DNA of 64,000 nt from Notolepis coatsorum (Eukaryota; Chordata; Actinopteri; Aulopiformes; Paralepididae), in NCBI GenBank assembly GCA_963971535.1, contig OZ020594.1, forward strand, positions 117,649,127 through 117,713,126. Reading direction: 5' to 3'. The position numbers and the translations under genes are program-made. The notes under the pieces are model-generated. The model was not told the origin of the DNA and made no database searches. It saw only the letters and a list, made by a program, of their open reading frames with translations. Positions 1 through 12,070 of the stretch are shown here, piece after piece; the first letter of the stretch is position 1; the number at the start of each line of letters is the position of its first letter.

Positions 1-500
1 AAGAAGGGTGTATCCGAAAGCTGTCTACAACATTTGTAACAGGTGATGAAAAAGTAAACAAATAATTAACTGTATTAGACATTTGTTAATGATGAATAGG
101 CTTCACTTCAGATTAGCATCTGCAAATGATTTATAGATGTTTTTTTTAATATCTTAACAAATCATTTGTTGAACATATAAATGGAGGTACAGTATAGTCG
201 TTTTTTCATATCCATTTTTCAAAGCATCTACAAATGTGTTATACATTAAACAACATTATTTAATGATGAACAAATCAAGTACAAACAATGTTGATAATGA
301 GTTATAAATAATGTAGAACTAATTTGTAAATGTTATACAAATATAGTTATAAATGATTTAATAATAATTTAAGAATGTATATAAATGACTTGTTCATGAT
401 TAGTTCATTATCTACAAATACCCATAAAGGTCTTATAACTGAGTGTTATTATAAAGTGTTACCAAAATATGCTGCAAGATATAATTTTTTGAATGAAAAA
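1..500. other. AT-rich stretch, no gene recognised
   Basis: Very AT-rich sequence with recurring words around ACATTTGT and AATGATGAA, which suggests a decayed MITE-like repeat. No open frame, terminal repeat or TSD could be fixed. Confidence 0.4.
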
Positions 501-1889
501 ACAAATGTTTGATGATTTTACTCAACTGTACTCCTGAATAATTTTATCCTTTAAGGCTTTTTAAAATCTCACCTGAGAAGTACACAACTTCAACCCGTCA
601 CTAAGGCTATTCCATAATTTAACTCCCAAAATTTAAACACATCTAGCTTTTACATTAGTTCTTACCTTTTTACAATAATACATAACCCTCTTAAATTATA
701 ATGTCCTTCTCTTGGTTGAAAGAGACATTGAATACAAACTGGTAGGCTTTTACTCTTAGCACAAACAATTATTTCCAAGGTTTTTATGTACACAATATCT
801 ACACATTTTTATGTGCAGGACTTTATGAATAATGGATTTGTCAATTCAAGGTAACTAGCTTTGTTTATGAACTGCCAATGGAAATTAGCCTTTCAGCTCA
901 AATTGGGTGCATTTACATTTATAAAATGTTTTATTAATGTACGCTGTCCCCTTGATCAAATAAAGTAAACCTATTATTCTAATAGCTCTTTTCTGTAGTT
1001 TAATAATATGATCTATATTTGTTTTATAAACATTCCCCCAGACCTCAACACAATATGACATGTATACAACAAGTGAAAAATACAATATATGGAAACATTT
1101 CTGATTTAACAGCTCCCTTGTTTTGTACAGAATGTCAACATATTTGGCTAATTTACCTTTGATATGTTGTATGTGGCTTCCAACAGAGTTTGTGATCTAT
1201 AATCACACCTAAGAATTTTGTTTCATATACTCTTTCAATTTCAGTTCCATTTAAATTCAGTTTAATTTCACAGTCTGTAGGAACACCACCAAATACCATA
1301 CATTTTTTGTTTGCAACTTATTCCTATCAACCATTTCTTTAACTTTATCAATTCCCTGTCTACTGTTTTCAATAATTATTTTATGTCCTCCCCTGAACAA
1401 AGTAAATTAGTATCATCAGCAAACGTAACAATTTTCTAAATATTCAATACTGTAAAAATGTCATTTAAGTAAAGTATAAATAGCTTGGGTCCCAATACGG
1501 AACCCTGTGGAACACCACAAGTTACTCTTCTAATATGTGATTCTGTATTATTAATGTTTACATATTGAAACCTATTATTTAAATAACTTCTTAACCAATG
1601 ATGAGTGACACCTCTTATTCCATACCGTTCCATTTTTTGTAAAAGCAGGGAATGATCAATTGTGTCAAATGCTTTACGTAAGTCAATAAATACACCTATT
1701 GAGGGTTGTTTTTCATTAATTGCTATTGATATATTTCCCACAAAATCTATCACTGCTAAGGATGTTGATCTATTGCTCCTAAAACCATATTGATGGTCAC
1801 TCAATAAACCATATTTTTCAATAAAGCCATCAAGTCTATTTACAAAAAAAAATTCGAGTATCTTTGAAAATTGAGGTAGCAATGATATT
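500..1889 (-). pseudogene. Decayed LINE reverse transcriptase fragment
   Basis: Minus-strand remnant of a non-LTR retrotransposon reverse transcriptase. An open stretch at 1436-1882 carries the fingers motif QYGFRSNRST, RT motif A (FIDLRKAFDTIDH) and RT motif B (GVPQGSVLGP). An in-frame TAG at 1436-1438 stops it. The same frame then reads VTFADDTNLLCS, the catalytic FADD box, at about 1390-1432, followed by a frameshift. A downstream piece at 885-1085 reads YCVEVWGNVYKTN and LQKRAIRI, typical of the C-terminal part of Jockey/CR1/L2-type polymerases. The 5' end is lost where a SINE begins at about 1890. The stop codon and frameshifts mean it is dead. Clade within the Jockey superfamily is not assigned. 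Confidence 0.85.
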
Positions 1890-2330
1890 TAGCGGCACGG
1901 TGGTGTAGTGGTTAAGACTGTCGCCTCACAGCAAGAAGGTCCAGGGTTTGATTCCCGCTTGGGGACCAGGTTTCCATGATGCCAGGTATACCCAGGTGGG
2001 GTATCTCCCGGGCCTTTCTGTGTGGAGTTTGCATGTTCTCCCCGTGCTCGCAAGGGTTTCCCCTCCGATAAGATAAACCCAATGGAAAAACATGCACAAC
2101 AACACATCGCTAACGCTGTGGCGTCCTTGACGAAGACGGAAGGACGACGGGATATAGGTTAAGTGCAGAGACGAATCGCATCGGCGATCCTACAAAAAAC
2201 AATGCATGCGTGTGTTCTGGTGTGTGTGTGTGCTAACCGTGTGTGCTAACCGCTAACATTGAGGATAATTGCATGCCAATTAAAGACCTCTGAACAGGTC
2301 CTGCATTATTATTATTATATAGGTCTATAA
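1890..2330 (+). mobile_element. tRNA-derived SINE
   Basis: The start has a tRNA-like internal RNA polymerase III promoter: an A-box-like segment GTGTAGTGGTTAAG at about 1903-1916 and a B box GGTTTGATTCC at 1945-1955. A non-tRNA body follows and the copy ends in an ATT-rich tail at about 2310-2322. This layout is standard for fish SINEs, which are moved by a partner LINE. No protein is encoded. It abuts the LINE fragment to its left; a TSD could not be fixed. Confidence 0.75.
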
Positions 2331-2344
2331 TTTGATATAGTATC

Positions 2345-2445
2345 AGGGCTGTACGTAAAAAAAATTGCACATAGCACTGGTGCTACAGAGGTTGATAGTT
2401 TTGTAGCACAGGCCAAAATCTTGCAGCACGAGTATAAAACGTATC
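2345..2445 (+). repeat. Terminal fragment of a CAGGGCT-type hAT-like element
   Basis: About 100 bp beginning CAGGGCTGTACG and containing ACTGGTGCTACAGAGGTTG. A near copy lies at 44752-44850. It also resembles the left end of the element at 44112 (CAGGGCTCTACGCTAACC, then runs of GTGCTCCTAAAT). It is most likely a stranded end of the same DNA transposon group. Confidence 0.55.
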
Positions 2446-2544
2446 TAAAATCTCTAAAAACAACCACACGTAGTGCAGTTAATCACTTAAATAGGTATGT
2501 GACTGGCAAAGGACATGGATCTTGCATACAGGGCACACAAAATC

Positions 2545-2627
2545 GGCTGGATTTGGTAGTGGTTTATTAGGTTGGATTTGGTAGTGGTTTATTAGGCTGG
2601 ATTTGGTAGTGGTTTATTAGGTTGGAT
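2545..2627. repeat. 25-bp tandem repeat, about 3.3 copies
   Basis: Three full units (2545-2569, 2570-2594, 2595-2619) plus a partial one. Each contains GGATTTGGTAGTGGTTTATT, and units alternate between GGCTGG and GGTTGG at the start. Confidence 0.9.
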
Positions 2628-2827
2628 AATTAGGTAAACAATATAACAAATCAATATAATTAACTAACTGAAATATACAGTATTCACATAAGGTACAGTA
2701 TGCATAAGGTAGTGTTATTGTCCTATTGTGCTTATCTTTTATTTTACTCCATTATCTGTTGGCTAATGTCGCGCCAGTAACACGTGTCTGTTAACGTCTG
2801 TCCGCTAATGTCGCACCAGTAACACGT

Positions 2828-2830
<3 letters not shown>

Positions 2831-2922
<92 letters not shown>
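2831..2922. repeat. (GA)n microsatellite
   Basis: About 92 bp of GA dinucleotide with one GAGT interruption. It is preceded by a 2x duplication of a segment containing GCCAGTAACACGT (2770-2827). Confidence 0.95.
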
Positions 2923-2923
<1 letters not shown>

Positions 2924-2996
2924 GCATGTGCAGTAGTGCTTAGCAAGCCTCAAGCCCCTCCCCTCCGAGCTCAGACCCCGAGACATGGGGCTCTGC

Positions 2997-3905
2997 GGCT
3001 CTGCAGATATACCCTATTGAAGAGGGCACTATTTAGGGTGGGGAGGGGAAGCATGAGACCAGGGGGCGTCTATGCCAAACGCAACGCAGTTCGGTTTCCC
3101 GGTTCCTCTGATTGGCCGCGACGCCCATGTGACCCACGCTAGCACGCCCCCTTATCCACCGCTGCCGCTACAGCTCGCCTGTGTGTTGATGCTCGCCTGT
3201 GTGTTGACGCGCGCGCGGCAGAGCGGCATGGACTTGAAAGGGATGCTGCACTTAGCGCTGACTGAGAAAGTAAACATTACAGTTCTACTTTATAAAATGC
3301 TAATTGTAAATATGTTTAAGTCCACTCCACATTACAGTTGATGCGTGATGCTGCTGAGGCGGTCGTTTCTTGACTGGCGTTGCATAAGATTTACATTTAG
3401 TCAGCTAGCTGATAACTGCATAAGCAGCATATTAAGATGACTGCGTTTCTTGACTCAGAGTGGCGGCGCGACAATAGCGTTTCTTGACTCAGGCGTCTAT
3501 GCCAAATACAGCTGATAACTGCATAAGCAGCATATTAAGATGACTGCGTTTCTTGACTCAGAGTGGCGCGTTTCTTGACTCAGGAAGCGAGCGTCAAAGC
3601 CGCTCTGCCGCGCGCGCTGCAACACACAGGCGAGCTGTAGCGGCAGCGGTGGATAAGGGGGCGTGCTAGCGCGGGTCACGTGGGCGTCGCGGCCAATCAG
3701 AGGAACCCAGAAACCGAACTGCGTTGCGTTTGGCATAGACGCGACCGGGGATTGTCCTTTTTGTGTGGAGCTGGAAACAGTTGAACATGTGCTGCTTCAT
3801 TGTGCTCGGTATGAGAGGGAGAGGGGGGTCTTGTGGGGTCGAGTGAGGGAGAGGGGGGGGGGGGGGGGGGGGGTGCATATTTTACGTTAGGTGGATAGTT
3901 GAGGG
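2997..3905 (+). pseudogene. LINE C-terminal fragment split by a fold-back element
   Basis: Left part (about 3018-3064) reads ALFRVGRGSMRPG. The right part (3743-3900) resumes in the same frame with DCPFCVELETVEHVLLHC. That is a CX2CX7HX4C cysteine-histidine motif like those near the C terminus of several non-LTR polymerases, followed by ARYERERGVL. The intervening 678 bp is a fold-back insertion. The 5' side of the fragment starts at the dispersed word GGCTCTGCAGATATACCC (2997). A 21-base G run (3853-3873) follows the coding remnant and the sequence then becomes GT-rich. Clade not assigned. Confidence 0.6.
3065..3742. mobile_element. Fold-back DNA element with long inverted arms
   Basis: The left arm (about 3066-3231) and right arm (about 3597-3742) are inverted copies of about 150-165 bp with few mismatches; both outer ends read GCGTCTATGCCAAA. 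The middle holds two direct copies of a segment containing GATAACTGCATAAGCAGC (about 3411 and 3510). The flanks GACCAGGG and GACCGGGG look like an 8-bp TSD with one mismatch. The LINE reading frame closes up when the element is removed. No transposase is encoded, so it is non-autonomous. Confidence 0.8.
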
Positions 3906-4132
3906 ATGTGGTGGGCAGTAAAGGGGTGCATGATTTGGTTTTGGGGTTTGTGTTTTCAATTGGTTTGGGGGGTAGGATTTGAATTTTATTTCATTTATTT
4001 TGTTTGTGTTTAGGTTTTATTTTAATTTAAATTTTTATTAGGTTTGTATCGGGTGGTGATGTTAAGGTTGGGTATTTAGTTTTGTTTGTTCTGGGTTTGT
4101 TGTTTTTCTTTATCGTTTTCTTTTCTTTGCCG
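3906..4132. other. GT-rich spacer, no gene seen
   Basis: Strand-biased sequence rich in G and T on the plus strand, between the LINE tail remnant and the next LINE fragment. Probably the decayed 3' region of the preceding LINE. Nothing codes. Confidence 0.3.
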
Positions 4133-4440
4133 GGTTCTTGCCTTATCAGCAAGACCGACGGCTTCTCAGTTACAGTGGGTGACAATATTGTCACAAGGAA
4201 AGATGAAATTACATACCTAGGTTCCATCCTAGAGGCAAATCTTTCCTGTGACAAAATGGCATCCAAGGTAATAAAAAAAGTCAAACATCACAAAACAAAC
4301 TGGTCAGACTTCTACTTGACCTTAACCCTAGAACTCACCTCACCCCTGCCCACTTTGACAACCTAGGATGGCTTAGAGTAGACGACAGAGTACAGCAACT
4401 TGCAATGGGCCTGGTCTACAAGATACACTATACGACTAAG
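4133..4440 (+). pseudogene. LINE fragment, left of the gypsy insertion
   Basis: Reads KTDGFSVTVGDNIVTRKDE and YLGSILEANLSCDKMAS, which matches the LINE reverse transcriptase region at 40255-40899 on the other strand. About 150-180 nt present in that copy are missing here after IKKV. The fragment ends with TACACTATACGACTAAG. The same LINE resumes at 13901, because the gypsy element inserted here with a 4-bp TSD, TAAG. Confidence 0.85.
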
Positions 4441-6249
4441 TGTAGCAGGGTGGATTATCCCTGCTTCGTGGGAACTGTGGGGTGCGGTCAATAGGTAGCG
4501 AGACACAGTAGCACCCTGGCCAGCTGCACCTCCGTCTTTGGGGTCCGGAGCGTCAACTGGAGGCTGGTAGTGGGGGTGAATGAGGCCCAGGGTTTACAAA
4601 CCTGGTCCGGTACTCTGGTCTTCCTCCCTCTCTCTGGAGTAGTCCGCAGTACTCCCCAACACACCCTCACCCTCCACAGTTGCCCCTTTTTCCCTCCCAC
4701 ACCTACTGACCGGATGGTAGAGAAATAACTGGGTTCCCCCCGCAAGCAGTACCCTCCCTTAGTGAGACGACCAGAACCCTTACAATGGAAAAGGTAGAAT
4801 AGCAAGGGGTTACGATTACATATATTACCCGTAGCAAAGGGTTAGGGTTAGGGTTAGAAATAATGAAAGACACACACAGTGCTCCCGCTCTGGATGACTG
4901 TATTGTAACTCAGCCTGGTTACAACAAAGCTACGGCTGGTGATTACTGCACCATGGGTATCCATACAATAATTACTGGCATGAATTATTATCATAAGTCA
5001 ATTACAGTATCACACACAGGCACCAAGTGCTCTCAGGTACCCAGACTAAACGCTGCCCACGTCTGGGCGGACCACAGTATTCACCTTCTTTAAGGAATTA
5101 CACTCTTACTGTCCCCGGTTGAGAATATGGGGAAGGAAGGGGGAAGCATAGGGAAGAGAATAAAGGGATTCACAGAACGGGAATTATTTAGGAAATACAC
5201 GCCTTATCACGCTCAAAGAAAAGGAATAAAATAAAAGAGTGAGCCCACAAAATACCTTGCAAAAGTCCTATGCTAATACCGGTATATATTGTCTGGGGTA
5301 CCCCTATTGAACTGTGGTTAACAACGTTAACTTCGCCCGCGGGCAGCACCACACTGTATACTGTATATGGAGTCGGGAGCATCAATGCTCGTTTGTACTC
5401 ATCCGAAATGGCCGCCTCGTCACTCCACTGTTGTCCGGGAGGCAAGATGGCGTCGAACACTCGCGCCGCAGGGGCTAGCAGGCGGAGCTATAGCAGAGAG
5501 GCAGTGCTGGCTGAGCTGGTGCTGGGCGAACTCTGCTGGTGGTAAAGAACTCCCCGTGTCCTGCAGGCAGCCTGGAGCAGGGGTGCTGCTGCTCTCCGGT
5601 GCAGACAGCTGTTGACGCCCGGGCAGACTGCTTGGATGTCCCGTACGTCTCTGGCACGCAGACTATACCGTCACTGTAACTAGGTATAACACGAGCAATG
5701 CTACTGTGAACCTTAGCCGCACGCTACTTATACCGCTCACTGTAACTAGGTATAACTCGACTCTTAGTGCCCGACTCTGCACTTAATGTTCATAATATCA
5801 TAACACTGGTACTGCTAGGATATCGTCTCCACTAGCCAGTACTTCCTATCACCCGTCTCTGTTCCACGGGGCACTCCGGCATAAACGTCAGCAACGGGGC
5901 TGTCTAGAGCTCCCCCGTTAGACGTGACTTCTCGTGGTCAAGTTCACTGCCGAGAAGAGAACGACTTCCGCTGCACTCCTCTCTTTATCATCTCTCAGCT
6001 CTCTCCGCCACTCTCTGCCTGCTACTGCCCCCTGCTGGTCCCGCCTGCCAGTCACACGGGGAGACGCACTGTAAAATATGAATCAATACTGTCATTTATG
6101 ATCCGTATTCACATGCTCTTGGGACAGGGACGTTTGTGTCATTGTTCGTGTGAATCAATGACACTAGTTAGAATGTCTTTGTGTACAAAAAGGGATATAA
6201 ACACAGTCAGCAGTTCTGAATAATATACCATATTTTCCAGACTGCTACA
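4441..6249 (-). repeat. 3' LTR of the gypsy element
   Basis: 1,809 bp and the same length as the other LTR. Holds a short telomere-like run GGGTTAGGGTTAGGGTTAG (about 4840-4858). Short open frames here recur in the other LTR and are not genes. Confidence 0.95.
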
Positions 6250-6260
6250 TTTCCCCCCAC
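6250..6260 (-). promoter_or_regulatory. Polypurine tract
   Basis: On the minus strand GTGGGGGGAAA lies directly before the 3' LTR. This is the position and composition of the RNA primer for plus-strand DNA synthesis. Confidence 0.85.
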
Positions 6261-6335
6261 TTTGAACTTGCTAAGTCCTCTGCAAGTTAACAACAAAACA
6301 ACAAAACAAACGCATGCATGAAAACGGTCCTGAGA

Positions 6336-6430
6336 CCAACAGTTTCACACATCGGTTGACAATTACACATTATGCCAACAGTTTTACACATCGGTTGACA
6401 ATTACACATTATGCCAACAGTTTTACACAC
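6336..6430. repeat. 39-bp tandem repeat at the end of gag-pol
   Basis: About 2.4 copies of a 39-bp unit containing CACATCGGTTGACAATTAC. It covers the stop codon (6409-6411) and last codons of the polyprotein plus part of the segment before the polypurine tract. Confidence 0.85.
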
Positions 6431-9400
6431 TCCCTCAGGAGTTGGACACACTGTTCCGCGAACACGCTCTTGAGCACGTAGTCCTGGCGATACCGAGCGG
6501 GTAGCCGACCTCTGGTGCTCCTCTGGGGCCGAGCGGCCTCCACTCTGGGGGGTTCCACCTCCCCCGCCTCCGACTCCGTGTCGGATTCCTCAGTGTCCGT
6601 CGGCGGGTCACGGACCACGGCCTCACCCTCCGGGACCATCGGTGGACCGCCCGCGGCCTCCTCTTCGACTCCGTCTCCGCCGCCTTCCCCCTCCTCTCCT
6701 GAAGGGGTCGACTCCACCTCTGACTCGGCGCTTACGGCCTCCTCAGGGGCGTCCCGCAGGGGACCGGGGTGGTTACACGCCCTAGGATGCGGTTCCCGCC
6801 GGTGCCCGAAAGCACCTCCGATGTCTGATTCGGACGAGCTCCGCGGTGCCACCGGGATCTGTCGAGGGGCCCTCCCCCGCACTTCCGGGTCAGAAGCCGG
6901 GAAGGGACAGGTCTTGAGCTGGTCTCGATGCACGGTCCTTTCTGGACCCCCTGCTTCGGGCCTGACCGTGAACACGGGCGTCCCTTCGTGGCTCTGCTTA
7001 ACCACCACATATGACGTAGGCTCCCACTTGTCTTGTATCTTATTACGGCCCCGGATTCGGTGGTCGCGTATCAGGACCCGGTCTCCGGCCCGCAGGAGTG
7101 CACCTCTGCTCTTCCTGTCGTAAATTCTCTTGCGTCGATGGGATGCCTGCTTCGCCGTGGCCTCAGCGGCCTCCGCGGCGGCCTTTAGTCGCTCGTGGTG
7201 ACTCTGCACCCACTCATCTAGGTCCGCCGCCCCCTCCTCAATGACGTCTCTGCCCCCTAGGACATCTCGGGGCATCCTAGCGTCCCTCCCGAAGAGCAGG
7301 TAGAAGGGAGAGTATCCAGTGGAGGAGTGCTCGTGGCAATTGTATGTAAGTACCAACTCGGGTAGGTGCTCCTTCCAGTCCCGCTTCTTCTCTGCGGGCA
7401 GACTACGCAGCATGTCGTGCATTGTCCGATTGAATCTCTCGCACTGCCCATTCCCCTGGGGATGGTAGGGCGTGGTGCGGCTCTTTGAAATCCCATACAG
7501 TCGGCAGAGCTCCTTGATGACGCTCGACTCGAAATTTCGCCCTTGATCAGCATGGAGTCGGGCAGGGCAACCGTAGTACACGAACCAATACTTGATGATG
7601 GCAGCGGCGGTGGTCTTCGCAGTCTGGTCTTTGGTCGGTACGGCAATAGTGAATCTGGTGAACATATCGGTCAGCACCAGTACGTTCTCATAGCCACCCA
7701 CCGACCTCTCCAACACGGTGAAGTCCATGGCCAGGACCTCCATGGGTGCCGTCACGTTAGTGCAGGTCATCTGTGCCTGGGCTTTAGGGAACACGTCGCG
7801 GGCTAATGCACATCGCTTGCATTGCTTCACCCATTGCTTCACCTCTTCTGCCATTCCGATCCAGTAGTAACCTCGCCTCATCAGGACCACCGTCCCCTGT
7901 CCCCCGTAGTGTCCCGCGTCTTCGTGCTGGGTCTCGTAGATCCTCCTTCGCAGGGCTGTGGGCACCACCAGCTGGAGAACCTCCTCTCCATCCCGGGGAT
8001 CGCTTACGCGCCGAAACAGCACTTGCTGATGCAGACGGAGTCGTTCCCACTGCCCGTATAACTTGCGGAGTTTCGGGTCTCCTTCCTTCAGCTGTACCTT
8101 AGTGGGGGGGACCCCCTGTGTCACCGCCCGCCACACCGGACCCAACTCGGGATCGTCCGCCTGGAGCTGCCGCATTTCCGCCCAGTCATATCCGCTGTTC
8201 CCCTTCTGTGCCGCTATCCGTCGTGCGCCGACACTCGAGACCTCCCGCGTCTCTGTCGGTCTCCCAGGGCACAGCAGGGCCCGCACTTCCTCCGCTGGGA
8301 CCACGACATAGCCCTCGCGGGCGACTAGGGCGGGGACGGACAATGGAGCGGCCCGTTCCTGGAGACCCTGACGGGTGTGGGTGCCAGCCGCGGCTATCAT
8401 TAGGAAGTCTTTCTCAGTGTCTTCCACTTCAGGTTCTGATCGCATCGGCATGCGAGACAGAGCGTCTGCGTTCTGGTTGAGTCGACCAGGTTTGTAGTGC
8501 ACCACGAAGTCATACTCCGCGAGCTGAGCGTTCCACCGCTGCTCCACTGCTCCCAGGTTGGCCGTGCCGAGGTGTCTCAACGGGTTGTGGTCGGTGATCA
8601 CGGTGAACTGGGCGTACATCAAGAGGTCTCTGAACTTCTCGGTGACCGCCCACTTCAGGGCGAGGAGTTCCAGCTTGAACGCACTATAATTTTGGTCATT
8701 CCTTTCGGACCCACGCAGGCCTCGGCTCGCAAAGGCGATGACTCGCTCCACGCCCTCCTGTTCCTGACTGAGTACCGCTCCCAGTCCCAAGTAACTCCCG
8801 TCGGTGGTCACTATGAAGGGGAGCTGGAGGTCGGGGTAGGCCAGCACCGGGGGTGTCAAGAGGCACTGCCGCAGATGATCGAAGGCCGTCTGACACTGCG
8901 GCGTCCACTTGAAGGCCTCGGGCCGGCCCTTGGCGAACCCCTTTTTTTCTTTCCCCATCAGGGCGTGCAGTGGCTGGGCCACCTGGGCGAAGTGGGGCAC
9001 GAACCGCCGATAATAGGACAGGAACCCGATCACCTGCCTCACTTCCTTCGCTGAGCGTGGCGCCGGCCAGTCCTCCAACGCCTTCACTTTGTCGGTGTCG
9101 ACCTGTATGCCGGCCGCGGAGACGACGTGTCCCAGGAACTTGACTTCGGTCTTCAGAAGGAAGCACTTCCGGGGCTTGAGTTTGAGTCCATGCTCCCGAA
9201 GCCGTCCAAACACCAGGTCCAGCTTCTGACAGTGGCTCTCGAAGTCGCTGGCGAACACCAAGACGTCGTCTAGGTAGACGAGTAGGACGTCGAAGGCCAG
9301 GTCCCCCAGCACGGCGGTCATCAACCGCTGGAACGTCGCTGGTGCGTTACACAGTCCGAAGGGCATACGAGTCCACTGGTAGAGGCCGAAGGGCGTCGTG

Positions 9401-12045
9401 ACAGCCGTCTTCTCTTGGTCTTCCTCTTTCACCGCCACCTGGAAGTAGCCGGCGGTGAGATCGAGCGAGGAGAAGATCTTGGCCTGCCCCAAGGCGTCTA
9501 GGGACTCCTCGATACGAGGTAGGGGGTAGGCATCCCGGTGTGTCACGTTATTTAGGCGGCGGTAATCGCAGCAGAACCGCACGGAGCCGTCTTTCTTTAT
9601 GACGATCACGGCTGGTGACGCCCACGGACTGCAGCTCTCTACCAGGACACCCAGGTCCACCAGATCTTGCACGTGTCTCTTTACTTCTTGGAACACGTGG
9701 GGCGGTATTCGGCGGTGCCGTTGCTTGACCGGGTGTGCGTCACCAGTGGGAACGTAGTGTGTGACCGTGGTTGTGTAACCATAGTCCCCGTCGTCAACGG
9801 AGAACACCGCCTTGTGTTTCTCCAATACTTGATTCAGCCGACTCACTTGGGCCGGTGTGAGATCCTGCAGGTTCGCCTGTACGTCCACGGCGAGCCCGCG
9901 GGTCTTCCCGTCCGGCTCCGCCTCTGGCGGGCGGTCCCGAGTCTGAATCGCCGTCACTCGGACGCCTCCTTCCACTTCCTCCACGGTCACTCTCTCCTTA
10001 GGCCGTACCTGACGGGGGCAGTGGATCTCTGCCAACCTGGCCCGGGGTCGGAGCACCATCTCGACGTTGGTCGGGTTCAACACCCGCACAGGCACTCTCC
10101 CCTGTCGGGCGTATGCCACCACGTTCGCCACCAATAGTCCGGGAGGCAGGTTGGCCCTCGGCGTGTGCTCTATCATCACGGGACGCCGCATCCCCGCTGT
10201 CGTCTCACAACGGCCTGGGACGACCACTTCGCTGTGCGGGGGAATGACCACTGGTTCCCTGCCGGCCACTTTGACGTACCCCATCCTTCCCGGGGCGATA
10301 CACTCTCGGGCTTCCTGGGCCATGGCGGCGACCACACGGCGGATGGCGACGCTCCCCGCGTCGACACGTCTTCGGCTCGCCGGCCGCATCCCCTTGATCC
10401 CCTTGAACAGGCCATCTACCCCGCCGAGCACGTTCATGCCCAGAAGTCCCGGGATAGCGTCTCCTGTGGCCACTCGGCCTGGATCGTCTTTTAGTATGAA
10501 TATGCATTTCCCCGGAAATGTCATATCCAGGCACTTCACTTCGGCGTAGAGACACCCCACCACTGGGATCTCCAACCCGTTGGCGGCGAAGAGAGTGATC
10601 CAGTTGGAGGGGGTCAACCGCGACCGCGGGAAGTGTCTGCGGAAGTGGCTTTCGGTCATGGTGGTGACTTCGGCGCCGGTGTCGAAGAGGCAGCAGGTCT
10701 CGACCCCGTCAATCTGGACGTCTAAGGTGAGACATTCCCCCATGTCTTGCGTCTTAGTGCCCCCTGCGGCCGAGTCGGCGACTCCGGTTACGACGCCGTT
10801 GACTGCCCTTCGGGATCCGGGTCGGTCCCCTGACGAGCCCGGAACTTCGGGGGTGGGGGCAGGGGCTGGGTGGGGCTCGCTGGCGTGGCGGGGGCACTCC
10901 CTGCTGATGTGGCCCGGCTGATTGCAGGCATAGCAAATCAACCTGCCCTCTTCGTCCCGGCGGGGCAGTTCCCGCTTAGCGGCGGGCGCGTCGTCTCTGC
11001 GTCGCCGTCCGGGGCCGCCTCTCTGGGTCGCGTCCCGCGTCTGTTGGACGGCCTGGAAGAGTTGCTCCTGACGTGCGTCCAGCCGCTCTTGCCCTGCGAA
11101 GAGCCGCTTAAAAGCTCCCTGTATTGCGTCTCCGCTCATCGGGGCCTCTCGTCCTTCTGCGGCTGCGGCGTGGACCAGGGCCTGGGCGCCACCCCTATTG
11201 GGGGGCAGGACCATCTCCTCCTCCGACCAGTCTATCGCCGCCATCATCAATTCGAGAAACGTCTGCTCTCCGTTCTCTTTTATGGACTTCTTCATCTCCC
11301 GTCGCAGCATCCCATCCTTCAGGCCTACCACAAACTGCTCCTGCAGCCGGGCGGCAGGATCCGCGACTCGTTGGGGTTCCCGGCCCTGTATGCGACGCAT
11401 CTGTTCCTGTAGATCATACGCAAACTCCCTCACGGTCTCGCCATCTCCTTGTCGGCGGTCGAGGAACTCTCTCAGGCGTTCACTGACCGAGGTCTTGTCT
11501 CCGTACGTCTCCTGCAGCACCCGGAACACGGCGTCCGGCTCCGGGGCGGTCCCTTCTAGCACGAAGCGCACTGTCCGTTTAGCCGCGCCCTTTAGATGCT
11601 GCTGTACGAACTCCGCCTGTTCGTCACCGGGCACTCTGCTGCTCCGAAAATGCACCTTCATGTCTCGGATCCAGTCGTCCACCAGCGGCTCTCCTCTCTC
11701 TTTCCCCCCTCCAAATTCGCTGCACTTCCGCTCTCGTTGGACGTACACCACTGGGAGGGGCGCTGGAGGAAGCTGTTGGATCATGGCTTGGGCCAAGGCA
11801 CGCGACTCTCTGTGCCTGGCCTGCTCCAGTTGTTCGTGTTGGTGGTCTAGGGCTTCCGCCTGGTCTTGGAGTTGACCCTTTAGGAACTCCACTTCGGCGG
11901 TCAAGGTCTGCACCGTCTCGGCTCCCCCCTCTTCCTCTTTGAGCGGGGGCGGCGAGTCACCTCCTTGCGTCACCCGGGACGGCCCGGCTTTGGCATCGGG
12001 CTTCGGGGTGTCGTGGTCCGACATCTCAGGTCTCTGGGTCGTCAC
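6409..12045 (-). CDS. gag-pol: Gag-pol polyprotein of the Ty3/gypsy element
   Basis: A single 1,878-aa frame encodes both structural and enzymatic parts, with no gag/pol frameshift. Order (residues): coiled-coil-like segment about 45-90; gag region about 105-285; CCHC zinc knuckle C371-C374-H379-C384 ([14 protein letters not shown]); aspartic protease active site DTGA at 455-458; reverse transcriptase about 770-960 with first catalytic Asp 862 (LDLTAGYF) and YLDD at 924-927; RNase H about 1075-1195 with D1082, E1126 and D1152; integrase zinc-binding H1374, H1379, C1409, C1412; integrase core D1441, D1500, E1536 (DX58DX35E); acidic low-complexity C terminus about 1765-1835. The RT-RNase H-integrase order places it in Ty3/gypsy. 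All catalytic residues looked for are present, so the protein should be functional. The start ATG at 12045 lies just inside the primer-binding site. No chromodomain was recognised. Confidence 0.96.
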   Translation of the reverse strand: MTTQRPEMSDHDTPKPDAKAGPSRVTQGGDSPPPLKEEEGGAETVQTLTAEVEFLKGQLQDQAEALDHQHEQLEQARHRESRALAQAMIQQLPPAPLPVVYVQRERKCSEFGGGKERGEPLVDDWIRDMKVHFRSSRVPGDEQAEFVQQHLKGAAKRTVRFVLEGTAPEPDAVFRVLQETYGDKTSVSERLREFLDRRQGDGETVREFAYDLQEQMRRIQGREPQRVADPAARLQEQFVVGLKDGMLRREMKKSIKENGEQTFLELMMAAIDWSEEEMVLPPNRGGAQALVHAAAAEGREAPMSGDAIQGAFKRLFAGQERLDARQEQLFQAVQQTRDATQRGGPGRRRRDDAPAAKRELPRRDEEGRLICYACNQPGHISRECPRHASEPHPAPAPTPEVPGSSGDRPGSRRAVNGVVTGVADSAAGGTKTQDMGECLTLDVQIDGVETCCLFDTGAEVTTMTESHFRRHFPRSRLTPSNWITLFAANGLEIPVVGCLYAEVKCLDMTFPGKCIFILKDDPGRVATGDAIPGLLGMNVLGGVDGLFKGIKGMRPASRRRVDAGSVAIRRVVAAMAQEARECIAPGRMGYVKVAGREPVVIPPHSEVVVPGRCETTAGMRRPVMIEHTPRANLPPGLLVANVVAYARQGRVPVRVLNPTNVEMVLRPRARLAEIHCPRQVRPKERVTVEEVEGGVRVTAIQTRDRPPEAEPDGKTRGLAVDVQANLQDLTPAQVSRLNQVLEKHKAVFSVDDGDYGYTTTVTHYVPTGDAHPVKQRHRRIPPHVFQEVKRHVQDLVDLGVLVESCSPWASPAVIVIKKDGSVRFCCDYRRLNNVTHRDAYPLPRIEESLDALGQAKIFSSLDLTAGYFQVAVKEEDQEKTAVTTPFGLYQWTRMPFGLCNAPATFQRLMTAVLGDLAFDVLLVYLDDVLVFASDFESHCQKLDLVFGRLREHGLKLKPRKCFLLKTEVKFLGHVVSAAGIQVDTDKVKALEDWPAPRSAKEVRQVIGFLSYYRRFVPHFAQVAQPLHALMGKEKKGFAKGRPEAFKWTPQCQTAFDHLRQCLLTPPVLAYPDLQLPFIVTTDGSYLGLGAVLSQEQEGVERVIAFASRGLRGSERNDQNYSAFKLELLALKWAVTEKFRDLLMYAQFTVITDHNPLRHLGTANLGAVEQRWNAQLAEYDFVVHYKPGRLNQNADALSRMPMRSEPEVEDTEKDFLMIAAAGTHTRQGLQERAAPLSVPALVAREGYVVVPAEEVRALLCPGRPTETREVSSVGARRIAAQKGNSGYDWAEMRQLQADDPELGPVWRAVTQGVPPTKVQLKEGDPKLRKLYGQWERLRLHQQVLFRRVSDPRDGEEVLQLVVPTALRRRIYETQHEDAGHYGGQGTVVLMRRGYYWIGMAEEVKQWVKQCKRCALARDVFPKAQAQMTCTNVTAPMEVLAMDFTVLERSVGGYENVLVLTDMFTRFTIAVPTKDQTAKTTAAAIIKYWFVYYGCPARLHADQGRNFESSVIKELCRLYGISKSRTTPYHPQGNGQCERFNRTMHDMLRSLPAEKKRDWKEHLPELVLTYNCHEHSSTGYSPFYLLFGRDARMPRDVLGGRDVIEEGAADLDEWVQSHHERLKAAAEAAEATAKQASHRRKRIYDRKSRGALLRAGDRVLIRDHRIRGRNKIQDKWEPTSYVVVKQSHEGTPVFTVRPEAGGPERTVHRDQLKTCPFPASDPEVRGRAPRQIPVAPRSSSESDIGGAFGHRREPHPRACNHPGPLRDAPEEAVSAESEVESTPSGEEGEGGGDGVEEEAAGGPPMVPEGEAVVRDPPTDTEESDTESEAGEVEPPRVEAARPQRSTRGRLPARYRQDYVLKSVFAEQCVQLLRECVKLLA

Positions 12046-12070
12046 TTACAAGGGAGTGGAGTAGGATGTT

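Noticed and set aside
2545-2627. A CRISPR-like array
   Set aside because: The 25-bp units are directly adjacent with no spacers; it is an ordinary tandem repeat in a eukaryotic genome.
2744-2986. Frame with a long serine-leucine repeat
   Set aside because: Translation of the GA microsatellite on the minus strand.
4488-6223. Short open frames inside the LTRs (60-105 codons), each present in both LTRs
   Set aside because: Recurrence follows from LTR identity; no start context, motif or splice support.
10205-10555. Arginine-rich frame overlapping the protease region
   Set aside because: Overlaps gag-pol in another frame on the same strand; its composition reflects GC-rich codons.
6515-11875. 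Plus-strand open frames of up to 225 codons opposite gag-pol
   Set aside because: They lie wholly antisense to a GC-rich, clearly functional frame and show no motifs; they are shadows.
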